64,000 nucleotides of DNA. Origin: an uncultured Clostridia bacterium. Lineage in GTDB: Bacteria > Bacillota > Clostridia > Christensenellales > CAG-138. Positions 34,455 through 46,600 of this stretch are shown here, in pieces (the first letter of the stretch is position 1; each line of letters begins with the position of its first letter). Where the stretch lies: contig CALGGM010000007.1 in assembly GCA_937915925.1 (NCBI GenBank), forward strand, positions 1 to 64,000. Reading direction: 5' to 3'. Under the pieces are notes generated by a model. It was not told where the DNA came from, made no database searches, and saw only the letters and a program-made list of their open reading frames with translations. Made by a program: the position numbers and the translations under genes.

Positions 34455-36329
34455 ATGGCAAAAACATATACGCTGCATCCCGTCAAGATCGTAGCCGGTC
34501 GCGGCAAGTCAAGCAGTTATTTAAGCAATAATTGGAACAATCTGTACGTTCCTACGAGCTTTACGATTGACGTCGCGGCTGGCGAATCTGGCGACCGCGT
34601 AGAAGACTATTACTCTCCGGGAACGTACATCTACGACACGCAGCAATGCGTAAATTTCATGTTCGACCGGACGACCTTGAACCTGCTTCGCACAAAGAAT
34701 ATCACGAGCGTCAAGTTCAAGACCAAAGTCACCGGCAAGCTGTGGGCGAGCGCAAGTACAGGGCTGACACAAAACCTCCGGTATAAGTATGATTCGGACG
34801 ACGGATCGACTACGCATTCGACATCTCCGCATTGGGCGAGCGCATCCGACGCGGATTCAACGGCACAAGGCAACAAAACGCTTGCTCGTTTTGTTTCGCC
34901 TTCGGAAGAAGCTCAGACGGTTTCAAACTATGAAATCGAGCTGACGCTTTCTGAAAACAAAATCCCGAAAAACGGCTACGTTGTTGGACCTCCGAGCTTG
35001 CGCTACGATACCAAGTTCTTGAAATTCAGCACGACGCTCACGGACACGACGCTCACCGTTGTGACAGACGAGATCGAGAACTATACCGTGACGTACTCTG
35101 CCAACGGCGGCAACGCGGATAGCGTTCCTCCCGTACAGACCTATCCTGTCGGATCCTCTGTTACGTTGTCAACGGTCACGCCGACACGTGCAGGGCACCG
35201 GTTCCTCGGTTGGTCATTACAATCTGATGCAGTTACCGCAAGTTATGCCGCAGGGAGCACGCAGACCTTCAACGCAAATGTAACACTATATGCGGTGTGG
35301 GAGCGTCGAACGTACACAATCACATATAATGCGAACGAGGGCAACAATCCGCCAGCTGCGCAAACAAAGACATACGGTATCGATCTCACGCTGACGTCGG
35401 ATCAGCCAACGCGAGACGGGTATGCGTTTCTCGGATGGTCGACATCGAACACCGCGTCGACAGCAGAATATGCTTCCGGCGCGACTTATACTCAAAATGG
35501 GAACGCTACATTGTATGCCGTATGGTCTTTGATTACCGTGGATCATACGTTGACATATAACGCAAATGGAGGCATTGGTGCACCGATGTCTGAAACGCAG
35601 ACATATAGTCCTATCGAGCCCACGTTCTTTACTATATCGAGCGTGCAGCCAACGCGCATAGGACACAAGTTCATTGGATGGGCGTCGTCTGCCAGTAGTT
35701 CGGTTGCGGAGTATTCTGCGGGAGATGTTTTTCCCGCGTCGGAAGATAAAACGCTATATGCCGTTTGGCAAGCCATCGCCTATACGGTCAGCTACGATGC
35801 AAACGGCGGCACGGGTGCGCCCGAAGCGCAATCCGGCATCTACGGAGAATCAATTATGCTTTCTTCTGCGGTTCCAACACGTGATGGATATGACTTTGTT
35901 GGATGGGCGGAGAGTGATGACGCGCCATATAAGGAGTATGACCCGGGCGACGAGTATACCAAATGCGAGGATGTAACATTGTACGCTTTATGGGCGATCA
36001 ATTCGTTTGCTGTAGTATACAACGCAAACGGCGGAACGAACGCCCCAGCGGTTCAGCGGAAAAGCCACGGCATCCCATTGGTTTTGACTTTCGATACTCC
36101 ATCTCGAACCGGGTACAAGTTTGTTGGGTGGGGTCTGACATCTGACGCTAACGAAATCGCTTATCGCCCCGGGGGCACATACGCGATCGATTTTCCAATC
36201 ACATTGTATGCAATTTGGAGAACGATGAAAAGCGTTGAGCTCTATTCCGCTACCGACAGCGATGTACTTCAAATTGAATCTTATGTCGTGCAAAATGGCA
36301 CGCCTGTTCCCTGTGAAGTCCATGTTTAA
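34455..36329 (+). CDS. Tail adhesin with five InlB B-type (Flg_new) repeats
   Basis: 624 residues. The N-terminal ~210 residues are a unique beta-rich domain, probably for virion attachment. Residues ~211-590 hold five repeats of about 70 residues, each with a YNANGG-like start, a PTRxGYxFxGW centre and an LYAxW end. This repeat family (Listeria-Bacteroides / InlB B-repeat) is common on bacterial surface proteins, so the phage may have taken an adhesin module for host or mucus binding. The repeat DNA is more AT-rich than its neighbours, hinting at separate origin. Confidence 0.85.
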   Translation: MAKTYTLHPVKIVAGRGKSSSYLSNNWNNLYVPTSFTIDVAAGESGDRVEDYYSPGTYIYDTQQCVNFMFDRTTLNLLRTKNITSVKFKTKVTGKLWASASTGLTQNLRYKYDSDDGSTTHSTSPHWASASDADSTAQGNKTLARFVSPSEEAQTVSNYEIELTLSENKIPKNGYVVGPPSLRYDTKFLKFSTTLTDTTLTVVTDEIENYTVTYSANGGNADSVPPVQTYPVGSSVTLSTVTPTRAGHRFLGWSLQSDAVTASYAAGSTQTFNANVTLYAVWERRTYTITYNANEGNNPPAAQTKTYGIDLTLTSDQPTRDGYAFLGWSTSNTASTAEYASGATYTQNGNATLYAVWSLITVDHTLTYNANGGIGAPMSETQTYSPIEPTFFTISSVQPTRIGHKFIGWASSASSSVAEYSAGDVFPASEDKTLYAVWQAIAYTVSYDANGGTGAPEAQSGIYGESIMLSSAVPTRDGYDFVGWAESDDAPYKEYDPGDEYTKCEDVTLYALWAINSFAVVYNANGGTNAPAVQRKSHGIPLVLTFDTPSRTGYKFVGWGLTSDANEIAYRPGGTYAIDFPITLYAIWRTMKSVELYSATDSDVLQIESYVVQNGTPVPCEVHV

Positions 36330-36341
36330 TTGGAGGCAAAC

Positions 36342-37730
36342 ATGAAAAAGCAGTATTTCTTTACGCTTGATTATAAGCTCGCATCTTCCATCGATCTCCC
36401 GAACATTGTTTCGGGAGATACTGGAAACGAGTTTGTTATCACAATCGAAAATGGCGGCGATCCTGTTGATCTTACGAACGCACGCGTCCGTTTTATCATC
36501 GTCAATAAAGACGGTCCCAGTTCGCAAGACACGGATGTCGAAGGAAACGACATCGACATGACGCAGGCAGAAAGCGGCGTTCTTACAATCGCCGTTCATG
36601 CGGACATGATCTCGAACGGGCTGAATGCCGGCTTCGTCGAAACATACACGGGAGAAAACCGCGAGGTGCAGAACACAACGCAAAACTTCAATTTTACGGC
36701 GAAGCTGTCTCCTTCCGAGAAAGCTGCAATGTTCCCGTCATTGATCCGCGCCGAAGCTGAGTATCGGTTTATCATCAAAGAGCTGCAGGAGGTTGTTGCT
36801 GCAGCGAGGGCTGTGCTGGAAAGCGGCGATAATGTCCGATATACCGAGCAGATCAACAGCGACGAGAGAAAAGCTGTTGCGCGATCGAACATAGCCGCAG
36901 CATCAAACAACCATTCGCATGGGATTGTAACCTATGACGGGAAGGTTTTGAACCATCCGGGCTGCCTGCTTGAAACAGACGAGAACGAAAACATCGCGGC
37001 TTGCCGGCGTATCATTGCAGGGGATGCGGACCCTTCGTCCGTCAGCGGGTTGCACGAAAATGACATTTACCTACATTCTACTCCGCTTGCTGGCAACAGA
37101 AACGTGCATCTTGTTGTACCCTATGGAGGCACATGGAGCGACAATGAACGGCAAGCTTATTCCAGCGACGATTCGGATACCTTGATGGCGATCGCTGAGC
37201 ATGCTGCACTTATTACGCAAATCGTCTCTCCGGACAACGAAGTTGTTACGCTCTATGAGTTTTCCCGGTGTTACAACAACAATAATATCGATACCGTTTT
37301 GTTTAAGTCGATCGGTACTTTCTATCATTCGCAGATTACTTGTGAATTGACTTTCGGCGGTCCAATTCCGCAAATGCTCTTTTGGTATCAGTCCTCGTCG
37401 CCGATAGAGAATTTGATAACTGTGAACGCAACTTGGGACAACAGCACGCATGAGCTTACATATGCGTCCATTGACAAAACCGCACAAGAATTACGTGACC
37501 TGTGGGGAAAACCCTGCACGGCGATCACATACATCAACTTCCCTGAAAACGGCCGCTATGAAAGGTTCATGCTCCAGCTCGTCGCATTTTATCGTAATGA
37601 ATACAACAAAATTGGAATGGAATTCCAAGTAATAGGAATTACAGGTTGGGGCATAAGGGACGTAGAATTGCTGATCGAGGTTCAAAATGCTGAAATATCC
37701 ATTGAAGGATCTTATAGCCTGGAGGTATAA
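36342..37730 (+). CDS. Receptor-binding / baseplate protein with BppU-like N-terminal domain
   Basis: 462 residues from ATG 36342 (TTGGAGG upstream; the in-frame TTG at 36330 overlaps the RBS). Residues ~8-125 fit the BppU N-terminal fold (IENGGDPVDLTNARVRFII ... GFVETYTG), which attaches receptor-binding proteins in phages of Gram-positive hosts. A helical neck (~125-160) and a variable C-terminal region follow, probably contacting the host. Confidence 0.75.
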   Translation: MKKQYFFTLDYKLASSIDLPNIVSGDTGNEFVITIENGGDPVDLTNARVRFIIVNKDGPSSQDTDVEGNDIDMTQAESGVLTIAVHADMISNGLNAGFVETYTGENREVQNTTQNFNFTAKLSPSEKAAMFPSLIRAEAEYRFIIKELQEVVAAARAVLESGDNVRYTEQINSDERKAVARSNIAAASNNHSHGIVTYDGKVLNHPGCLLETDENENIAACRRIIAGDADPSSVSGLHENDIYLHSTPLAGNRNVHLVVPYGGTWSDNERQAYSSDDSDTLMAIAEHAALITQIVSPDNEVVTLYEFSRCYNNNNIDTVLFKSIGTFYHSQITCELTFGGPIPQMLFWYQSSSPIENLITVNATWDNSTHELTYASIDKTAQELRDLWGKPCTAITYINFPENGRYERFMLQLVAFYRNEYNKIGMEFQVIGITGWGIRDVELLIEVQNAEISIEGSYSLEV

Positions 37731-37732
37731 AA

Positions 37733-38509
37733 ATGTCTAAATTTACTGACATGTATAACGCCCTTTCTGAACTTATTCCGTCAGCTATCTATGTGTGGGG
37801 TGGAAAAGGCGAGGAGGTTCCGAAGGACGATAGCGACCGAGCATCGTACTTTGCGAAGAAAGAGACCTCCGACAACGAACACACAAAAGCTGAAAACATT
37901 GCCCGCTGCGAGCGACTTTATCAGAAGCGCAAATCCGCGGGCGTTTCTGTGGTCAATGGATTTGATTGCAGCGGTTTGATTTACTACGGTTTACGCGCTC
38001 TCAAGCTGTTAAACACGAGGATGTCAAGCCGTGGCTATTATTCCTACTGCAAGGAGAACACAGACAAAACCGGAATGAGCCGGAGCGACCTTGTCCCCGG
38101 CGATCTCGTGTTCAAACACAACGGTACAAAGATCGTACACGTTTCGCTGTACATCGGTAACGGACGGATCATCGAAAGCGGCGGCAGAGACGTCGGCGTA
38201 CAGATTCGCAAGCTCGGAAACGAAGACAACCGATACGGACGTCTCGCCTGCATGAAGGAGAGCGAACCGGAGCAAGTGCCGACAGCAGAGCCCACATACG
38301 GCTATGTCCATGTGAAGGGCGGTAGCGTGTATGTCCGTGACGCAAACAGCAAAGCTGGCAAGATTCTCAAAACAGCGCATCGCGGACAAAAGTACGCGCT
38401 TGTTCTGATTGACCATGACACCGGCTGGTACAAGATTGACCTCGGCGACGAGCGCACTGGCTACATAAGCAATCGCGCCGATTTGACGGAGGTGGTCACG
38501 AATGCCTGA
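37733..38509 (+). CDS. Endolysin: NlpC/P60 peptidase plus SH3 domain
   Basis: 258 residues. NlpC/P60 domain with catalytic Cys79 in NGFDCSGL and His136 in KIVHVSLYIGN. A C-terminal SH3-type wall-binding domain spans about 188-254 (GGSVYVRDANSKAGKIL). It should cleave peptide stems of peptidoglycan. No signal peptide, so it depends on the holin genes just downstream. Overlaps the next gene by 8 bases. Confidence 0.93.
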   Translation: MSKFTDMYNALSELIPSAIYVWGGKGEEVPKDDSDRASYFAKKETSDNEHTKAENIARCERLYQKRKSAGVSVVNGFDCSGLIYYGLRALKLLNTRMSSRGYYSYCKENTDKTGMSRSDLVPGDLVFKHNGTKIVHVSLYIGNGRIIESGGRDVGVQIRKLGNEDNRYGRLACMKESEPEQVPTAEPTYGYVHVKGGSVYVRDANSKAGKILKTAHRGQKYALVLIDHDTGWYKIDLGDERTGYISNRADLTEVVTNA

Positions 38510-38720
38510 ACAGGAGAAAGATTTGATGAACGAAGTGCTGACAAGATTAACCCGAATCGAAACAAAAATAGATTCCTATAAACCGCAGATCGACGATCAC
38601 GAAGCGCGGATCCGCGAGCTGGAAGGCAAAAACGGGAAAAAGTGGGAATCCGTTGTAACGGCTATTATATCGGCAGTCCTTGTAGGTATTGTCGGTTATA
38701 TTGTCGGGAAATTATTTTAG
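38502..38720 (+). CDS. XhlA-like membrane protein of the lysis cassette
   Basis: 72 residues: a coiled coil (LTRLTRIETKIDSYKPQIDDH) then one C-terminal membrane helix (VVTAIISAVLVGIVGYIVG). This is the XhlA layout, a partner of holins in Gram-positive phages. Coupled to the endolysin gene. Confidence 0.75.
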   Translation: MPEQEKDLMNEVLTRLTRIETKIDSYKPQIDDHEARIRELEGKNGKKWESVVTAIISAVLVGIVGYIVGKLF

Positions 38721-38731
38721 GGAGGTAAAAA

Positions 38732-39634
38732 ATGGAAACTTTTGAAGACTACAATACGACCACCGACCGCGACCGGTATATTGCGGCAGCAGCCGGTCTC
38801 GTCGACATTAACGACCTTCCGGAACCGGTTACAGACAGGGATAAGCTGATTGCGGCGGTTGCGAAAGACAGGAAAGCAATCGTAGACACAATTGAAAACG
38901 TCATTCCCATTACAGGCAAATTCATTGACGCAGAGGAGTATATTCACGGCACGCTCGGTGATGATATCCCTTTTACATGGAAAGTAGAAAGGTTTGTTTT
39001 CTATACTATATATTATTGTGTGCTCGATATCCCAAGTAATCTTGATCCGGAGTATGTTGATGCTAATGATCTTGCTTTGGAGATCGAAGGCAAAGTATTT
39101 ACAAATGTTCAGTATGTACTCAATGGCAACGTCGTAACTTCTCTTAAAGTAAACGTTGATGGCATGATAAATAGCTACACGTCGGGTGACGCGATCAGAG
39201 GTTTGTCTGCTCGGCTGGTTCGGAGAGAATATGTATTTCCGGATTGCGTACTGAATCTGTATGACGAGGATGATCCGCACGGCGACGAATCGTTTTTACC
39301 TGTATACGCAGAAAATGACGATGGCTATCTCGTTATTTCTGCAAAGCAGGACATGTCTGCGTTTTATAAAGCGCTGAACAGCGGGAAACCGTGTTATTTA
39401 CGGCACTATGCAGGGGAAGGAGTTATTTCCTTCGATCTGGTGTTTAAGTTTGTTCCTGATTATGAGTACGATTTTCAACCTTGTCTCTATGTTGAAAGTA
39501 CTGGTCTTGATGTATGTATTTTGACTTTCCTGCCACCCCCTGTTGAAACAGATGAAGAAGATAACGATTCAGACATCGAAGATAACGGTTCATACATCAT
39601 AGATGATCCGTTACCGTTAGCAGAAGAATCATAA
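38732..39634 (+). CDS. Acidic phage protein, unknown
   Basis: 300 residues inserted between lysis genes. Helical N-terminus, a beta-rich middle (~95-260) and a very acidic tail (EEDNDSDIEDNGS). No domain recognised. AT content and codon use are closer to the tail adhesin than to the head genes. Could be a virion surface or lysis-associated protein. Confidence 0.6.
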   Translation: METFEDYNTTTDRDRYIAAAAGLVDINDLPEPVTDRDKLIAAVAKDRKAIVDTIENVIPITGKFIDAEEYIHGTLGDDIPFTWKVERFVFYTIYYCVLDIPSNLDPEYVDANDLALEIEGKVFTNVQYVLNGNVVTSLKVNVDGMINSYTSGDAIRGLSARLVRREYVFPDCVLNLYDEDDPHGDESFLPVYAENDDGYLVISAKQDMSAFYKALNSGKPCYLRHYAGEGVISFDLVFKFVPDYEYDFQPCLYVESTGLDVCILTFLPPPVETDEEDNDSDIEDNGSYIIDDPLPLAEES

Positions 39635-39646
39635 GGAGGCAAAACT

Positions 39647-39853
39647 ATGGACACGAATATTCAATTTCAGAAAAGAACCCAATCTGTCTTGTTTTGGTTC
39701 GGATGCGCCGCGTGCGTATATGAAGCAGTGATTAACAGTCTCGTCACAAGTGGCGTTTCTTTGCCTGTATGGCTTCCGGCAATCGGTGTTGGTCTTTCCA
39801 CGTTGTTATTCTACTGCAACGGAAACAATCCGAGCATGTCAAACAGGTATTGA
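39647..39853 (+). CDS. Holin, phi-LC3-like
   Basis: 68 residues. Two membrane helices separated by a turn with SLPVWLPAIGVGLSTLLF and a polar NNPSMSNRY tail, matching the phi-LC3 holin pattern. It should open the membrane for the endolysin. A terminator follows, ending the lysis cassette. Confidence 0.8.
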   Translation: MDTNIQFQKRTQSVLFWFGCAACVYEAVINSLVTSGVSLPVWLPAIGVGLSTLLFYCNGNNPSMSNRY

Positions 39854-39886
39854 TTTAACAGAAGCAATACACAACAATAAAAATAC

Positions 39887-39917
39887 AGAAAGGCGGAGCA
39901 TATCGCTCTGCCTTTCT
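39887..39917 (+). terminator. Terminator after the holin gene
   Basis: AGAAAGGCGGAGC / GCTCTGCCTTTCT hairpin with a 5-base loop and following T's. Splits the late block before the ejection-protein genes. Confidence 0.75.
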
Positions 39918-39934
39918 TATCATGGAGGTATAGA

Positions 39935-40645
39935 ATGGCTCTTTTCGGCGATGCCAATTTGCAAACACAGTATGACAATATCCTCGCGCAGCTGCAGGGT
40001 TCCGGCGCATACACGCCTTTGACCTTGCCGGAGCAGACGCTTGACAGCATCACCGAGCAGCTGGCACAGATCTACCGCCCGCAGGTAGAACACGCGATCG
40101 CGCAGCGGTACGGCGCGACCAAGCAGCAGAAAGCGGCGATTGACGTGGACGCCGCCTCTCGCGGCATGGGTACGTCCACTTATGTGACGGACGCGAAGAA
40201 CCGCATTATGAACGCCGAAGCCGCGGACATTGCCGGTTTGGAATCGGACTATGCCTCGCAGCTCGCCGGAGATGCGCTGTCGCAGTATCAGAACTACCTC
40301 GGCGACAAGATCAAGCTCGATCAGTATAACCAGCAGCTGCAAGCTGCAATGGAGAGCGCTGCCTACGATCAAGCGATGGAGCAGTACACGCAGGGCATGA
40401 TCGAGGGAACGCTGCCGTATCAGCAGCTGCAATTCCAATGGGAGCAGCAGCAGAAAGCCGCAAAAGGCGGTGGCGGAGGCGGCGGCAAAAACAACAACTG
40501 GCAGACATGGCTGCAAGAGTATCTCGACGGCTTGTTCGGAGGTACGCCGGAGGTTGAAGAAACGCAGCCGACCACGCCGAAAACGTCTGGCGGCGCACAC
40601 GGCGGCGGCGGTGGTCGCAACAATAACGTGATGATGATTCAGTAA
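39935..40645 (+). CDS. Internal virion / DNA ejection protein candidate
   Basis: 236 residues: a helical Gln/Ala-rich body (about 5-175) followed by a Gly-rich linker (GGGGGGGKNNN) and a Gly/His-rich tail. It sits directly before the giant protein. Composition and position resemble small podovirus ejection proteins injected with the DNA. Confidence 0.6.
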   Translation: MALFGDANLQTQYDNILAQLQGSGAYTPLTLPEQTLDSITEQLAQIYRPQVEHAIAQRYGATKQQKAAIDVDAASRGMGTSTYVTDAKNRIMNAEAADIAGLESDYASQLAGDALSQYQNYLGDKIKLDQYNQQLQAAMESAAYDQAMEQYTQGMIEGTLPYQQLQFQWEQQQKAAKGGGGGGGKNNNWQTWLQEYLDGLFGGTPEVEETQPTTPKTSGGAHGGGGGRNNNVMMIQ

Positions 40646-40657
40646 GAGAGGTGCAAA

Positions 40658-43600
40658 ATGCCCATTATGCTTAACAAAACCGCTACCCAGAGCAGCGTGG
40701 CGCAGCCGCAGACGAACGCTGGCACGCAGGGAAACACGCAGCAGACGCAGCAGCCGTCGCCGACGTACACCTTTAACGGGCAGACGTACACAACGCGGGA
40801 AGCGGCAGACGAAGCACGGAACAAGTATATCGCCGACCGGAAGATGAAAGTCATGTCCGTGTTTGCCGATGCTGCATCTGTTGGCTTCGACGAAGATCAA
40901 TTCAAGGCGCTCATACAATCCGGCTCCGGGCTGTCGCAGATGTCCGACGCCGAGCGTTCGTACATCTCCTCTCGGTATCAAGCGACGAATCCGTATGATC
41001 GAAAGGCATATACGGATTCCGCCGTCGATCAGTATCTCGCGTCCGTTGGCTTGCCTTCGTCCAAAGAGCTGAACAACTATCGCAAGGCATACTATGAGTA
41101 TGCGTCCGGTGGTGGCGTTGCCGAAAAATATTCCAACCTTGACGATGATACATTCCGCTACATTCAGAAGCATTGGAAGGACGGAATGCAGACCGGCATC
41201 GACGGCAAGCTCTACACCTCGAATGGCAAGGAGGTTGAGTATAAGGACACGCTTCTCGACGAGCAGCTGCAAAGTTTCGGCTTGCCGCCGTCGTCGATGA
41301 TGAACGATTACTTTCTCGACTATCGGCAGGACAAGCAGATCGACGCAGAAATCGACGATTTTTATGCAGCCGTGTATGAAAAATCGAACAAAGGTATGTC
41401 CAGCGAGGAGGCATATCGGACGACGCTCGCGGACCCGAAATACCTGCATCTGTCCGAGTATGTGTCCGAAGCGGTGGCATATCCAAATGAAGCCGACTAC
41501 ACGGACGACGATGTGCTTTCCGATACCTGCGGGCAGACTGATAGCGCAAAGTACGACGCGGCATGGGGAAAAGCGCTTACGGCTGACGCCAAGCGCGACG
41601 CTATGGAGCATCGTATCTCGTACAAGGACTACGAGGGCTACGCCGCAAAACGAATGCAGCTTGCTCGTGATGAAGCGCGAACGGCTAAATACAAGGAATT
41701 TCAAGAGAACGGTCGTAAATGGATGACGACACCAGCCACCACGGACGACGAGAAGAAGCAGCGCAGCACCGAAATGACACAGTTCCTCGCTGTGTACGGA
41801 AACGGCACAACGCTTTCGGATATGGGAACGTATTTCTCTCTGCTCGATGCGGGCGTACCATACGAGACAATCGGCGAAGGGTATGCTGCCGTTGCGGCAT
41901 GGAACGAGAAGCACAACACGTCTGACACATACGCGGACGTCAAGCTGCTTTCGCAGGGCTATTCTATGGACGACGGCGACTATGCCGCGAACAGGGAAAT
42001 CGTCAAGCAGACAAAACTGTATTCCGGGCACCAGCTGTACGAAGAACACAAGGATTTTGACGTCGCTCTTTATGATGCGCAAGCATATCACAGCGGCAAG
42101 GGTCGTCATTCGTGGAAGGTATCGCCGGAAGGTGCGATCTATGCGGCTGTCAACGGGTACAAGCACGCGGAGCCGGACTTTTCGGAATCTGTGGACTTGT
42201 ACTCTCTGTATGCGTTTGCGAACACCGAGGACAGTAACGGCAAGCGTATGTCCGATTACATGACGGAAACGGAAAAAGGCGTTTTCAACTATCTATTCAG
42301 CAAAAACATCGGACGCAGTATGGAATACCTTAACGGGCTGTACGGCATGATCGAAGATCGACAGTATGCTGCCCGTGAAGGATCATTCGCAATGCGACTT
42401 GCTATGGATGGCGTCAATGTGTCGGAAGGGGAGGTCGCGTCCTACGTCTATGATTCTCTTGTCTACCAGCAGGGACAGGCACTTGAAGAAATCCCGGAAG
42501 GCAGATCGGACGCATGGCATCTTGAAGCGTGGTGCAAGTATGCCGGGTATTCCGACGAAAAGCTGCAAGAGATCGCCGATACATGGGACGAGCAGGTTGA
42601 CAAATCCCCATCTGGTATGCCTTATCCGTCTATCTACGGCATGGGATTTACTCCTGCTGCCTCGTCGTCCGAGACGACCATGCGGGCGTTGTATTCCGTT
42701 ATCGGCGCAAGCAACAAGGACAATCCAGCCCGGTGGGTCCTCGACACGAGAAAGAAGCTCCGGGAGGAAGCAAACGTCACAGCATCTTTGTTCGAGTACA
42801 CTGAGGACGAAGGCGAAGCTGCAACGGCTGAACACGACTATTTGGCGAGGATCGAAAAAAGCACTCCACCTTCATCGAGCTATGTTCCGAACGCTGAAAC
42901 CTTACCTTTTGGCGACTATCTGCAATGGTCGATTGACGGAGGGCGTGAAGACGAATCGTTAAAACCTCTCATTGCGCAAATGACGCCTACGCAGCGCAAC
43001 CAGTATAATTGGCTGTACAAGAACAAGGGGCGTGAAACAGCACAAGCGTATTTCAACGTGATTCGTCCTTATCTCGACGAAGCGGCAGAGAACAAGGTGG
43101 TATCGGAAACAAAAGCGTTTGCAAAAGATCATCCCGTTTTGGTGTCTCTTGCCTCAATCCCCGGAACAATCGCATCCGGCATAGAAGGACTTTTAGGCAC
43201 CGCACTGAATCTTTCTTCCGGAACAGAGTTGACGCGAACTGACGCGGCAACATGGAGCGCAAATAGCATAATGCGCGAAGGAGTTGCTGAGGATATGTCT
43301 CCTGCGGGAGCTTTCTTCTATCAAACCGGCATGTCTATGGCTGATAGTGCCGTCGCTATGTTGTTTTCTGCAGGCGGCGGTGACGTCGGCACAATCATGC
43401 TCGGCGCGTCCGCATACACGTCCACGTTGCACGCAGCTGTTGATAGGGGGCTTGATTCAAAGTCTGCCTATATGACGGCTCTCGTGGCTGGCGTTGCAGA
43501 ATATGCGACGGAAAAAGTCGGTCTCGAAACCTTGATGGAGGGCATTAAGGGATTGGGCAAGAGCGCCGGAAAGACCGTTACCCGCGAGTTCCTTTTCAAC

Positions 43601-46600
43601 ATCGCAAAACAAATGCTGTACGAGGGCAGCGAAGAGGTTGCGTCCGACGTTATCAACTTTGTGTATGACAACATCTTCAATGGCGATATGTCCGAGTTCG
43701 CGCAAAACGTGGATCATCTTATCGACGCGGGCTATACCAAGGAAGAGGCGCAACGGATTGCGTGGAAGAACCAAATCGTAAGCACGTCTCTTTCGTTCGC
43801 AGGCGGTGCATTAAGCGGCGGCGTTATGTCGGGCGTCGGCGGAGGCGCAAAGCTCGCATTTCACGGATTGAGCAATTATGCGTTCGGCAATGGCACCGCT
43901 CAGCAGAGCACACCCGCGCCCGTGCGCAAGCACACGGACACATATACAGCCGGACGCTCGGTTGTTGACCGTATGTTTGGAAAGAGCGTCGGCGACAATG
44001 TGCAGCTTGCCCTTGAAAACAGAGAGAGCGAAAGCGACGCGCAGCGGATCGACGCGATCAGTAATGCGTTGCTGAATCTCGACAATTCATCGTATCTGTA
44101 CGGCTATACGCATGACGCGGACGGAAACCTTACGCTCTCGGACGACGAGCGCGTGGCGCTTGCGTCCGTGCTTGCAATGGCATACGACGATGCAAACGCG
44201 GACAATCTCGACGCTGCGTTCATCCACGCGATGTCGCAGATGCAGACGGATCAACAACGGGCGGCGAACACCAACTACGATGGCATCAAAACCGCGCAGG
44301 AAATCCGCAACATCAACGAGCAGATTGCGAAAACGCAGGAATCCATCAACACCATCGAGACGGAACAGCAGGTAAAACTGTCGGATGCGCAGAGTACATA
44401 CAGCGCTGCAGCTTCGGAGGTTCATGCCATCACGAAGAAGATCGCAGCGGTTACGAGCGCAAAAGAAAAGAAATCGCTGCAGGCATCTTTGAAGGTTGCA
44501 CAGGACAAACGCGACAACATCAAAGCTCGTCTAAAAACCATCGAGACGACGGACGCCGCGAACACGCAGGCGAGGATCAAGGCGGCAAAAGAGGAGATCG
44601 CTCGGCAGCGTTCGCTTCTTGACCGGCATTATGCCTCTGCATCTGCGTTCCTCAACGAGTATGCGCCCACATCGTTCAGCGGCGCAACAGCCGCCCGCGC
44701 TGCGTCGAACGCTCGCGCAAGCGATGTCGGCGCGAAGATCGACGCGATTGTATCTTCGGACATGAGCGAAAGCGAGAAAGAGAGCGCCCTTGCGCCTTTG
44801 CGGGAGCAGCTGGCGTCCGCTGTCGGCAATGTTCGCTCGATTGAAAACCGGTTGAACAACGCCGATCCCGCCGCGCTCTCGAACGCCATGAACGCCATGA
44901 AATCCGGAACCGTATCGGATTTTATCCGTTCGCAGCAGGAGAACGCGCAGAACGCCTCGAATTCTGCGCAGAACGCGGAAACGGAAAATACCTCGAACAC
45001 GGAGCAGAACGGCGAAGATGCGGCTTCTAATGGCGTTAAACAGAGCGACGCGAAGCAGAACACCGAGAAGAAAACGGAACACGTCATCGGTGCAAGAGTT
45101 CAGCAGCAGTTCAACCGGATCGCGCGGAAATTCGGGTGCGAAATCACATGGGGCGACGACAATACCGTTATCGGTGATTCCGGGCTGACATTGAAAGGAC
45201 GCAACGGTGCGTACAATCGAAGCGAGCCGAACAAAATCTACCTCAATACGCGAATGTTTACGAAGAACGCCCTGTCGTCCGAGCAGGCGGTAGCGCGTGA
45301 GTTCTTTACGCATGAGATCATTCACTACGTCGCCAATACAAAGACGTTCCGCAGTATCATGGCGCGGGCGGCTTCGTACTACAACACAACGTACAAAGAC
45401 AAGGGCGGCACGGATTATCTCGTCAATGCGATCATTGCGGACGAGCAGATGCGCGGCAATACCGGGTTCGGCAGAGCGCAGGCGCTGGAGGAAATGACGG
45501 CACAGTTTGCGCAAGAGGTTCTTTTCGCAAAGACGAACGGAGATCGTCGGGCGCTCGTGTGGCTGGCACGATCCGACCGAGGCATCGTCAGCAATTTCCT
45601 TACGACCGTGGAATACCTTATCAAGCGCGGCAACGTCCGGCGCTCAAAGGACGGCGGCGCAATGAAGGCAATGCTGCTTGACACCGAATACGAGCTTATT
45701 CAAGCACTCCGAGAGAGGCAGTACCTTGACGCTCGCGGTAAGACCAGCGCCTTTGAACGCAGAAGCACACGCGCAAGCGTAAACGCGGAGGCGTTCGACG
45801 GCGCGGAAGCCGGATCGGAAGCCGAGCCGAGCGTCGCAAGTTCTCGGCAGGGCATGGATGCGGACGAATACTTGAAGGGCTTGCGCCGAGATTATGGATA
45901 CCGGATTAGGAAAGATGTTTCTTTCGATCAGCAGATTGATGAATGGAACAGGGAACAGAATAACGGTGTAAAGTTCTATCTTGGGAATCTCGTTCGTCCA
46001 TATAATGAGGTTGGCGCTGACTACGCGCAGGTATTTCTCGACAGCCATAAACTCTTAAAAGTGCAAAATGAGCATCCCGAAATGACCGATGATGTGATAA
46101 AGCAAATCCCTAAACTGCTGAAAAGTCCTGTTCTTTTGCTGGAATCAAAAACGGTTCCCGGTCGAATCATGGCTTTGGGTGACGTTTACTCCGATGGGCT
46201 GCCTGTATTTGCAATAATCGAACCGAACGCGAAAGCAAAAGGGGAAAGCGTACACGCTGCCTTGCTGGTGAATGCCTATACAAAGCAAAGCTATTCCAGC
46301 GACAAGATGGCGCATACACAGGATATTATCAATAAGAGCAGAATACTGTGGGTTAATCCAAAAGAAGAAAGAATCCGGGCTTGGAAAAACACCACACGGC
46401 TCCTATTGCCTTCAAGCGCCAAACCCGGATTCAATGCGAGGTTATCACAAAGCGAGCAATCTGTCAACCCCCAAAATTTGGGAGCAGAAACCGAGACGCT
46501 TTCGGACGTCCGCGCAATCTTCACGGGCAAGGGCGAAGGTCACGGCGACGTGCGCAATTCCCGCGGTATGACGACCGACGAGTACATGACGCTTGATTTC

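Noticed and set aside
39920..42166. 748-residue frame opposite the ejection-protein genes
   Set aside because: Antisense shadow with unnatural composition; both plus-strand genes have ribosome binding sites.
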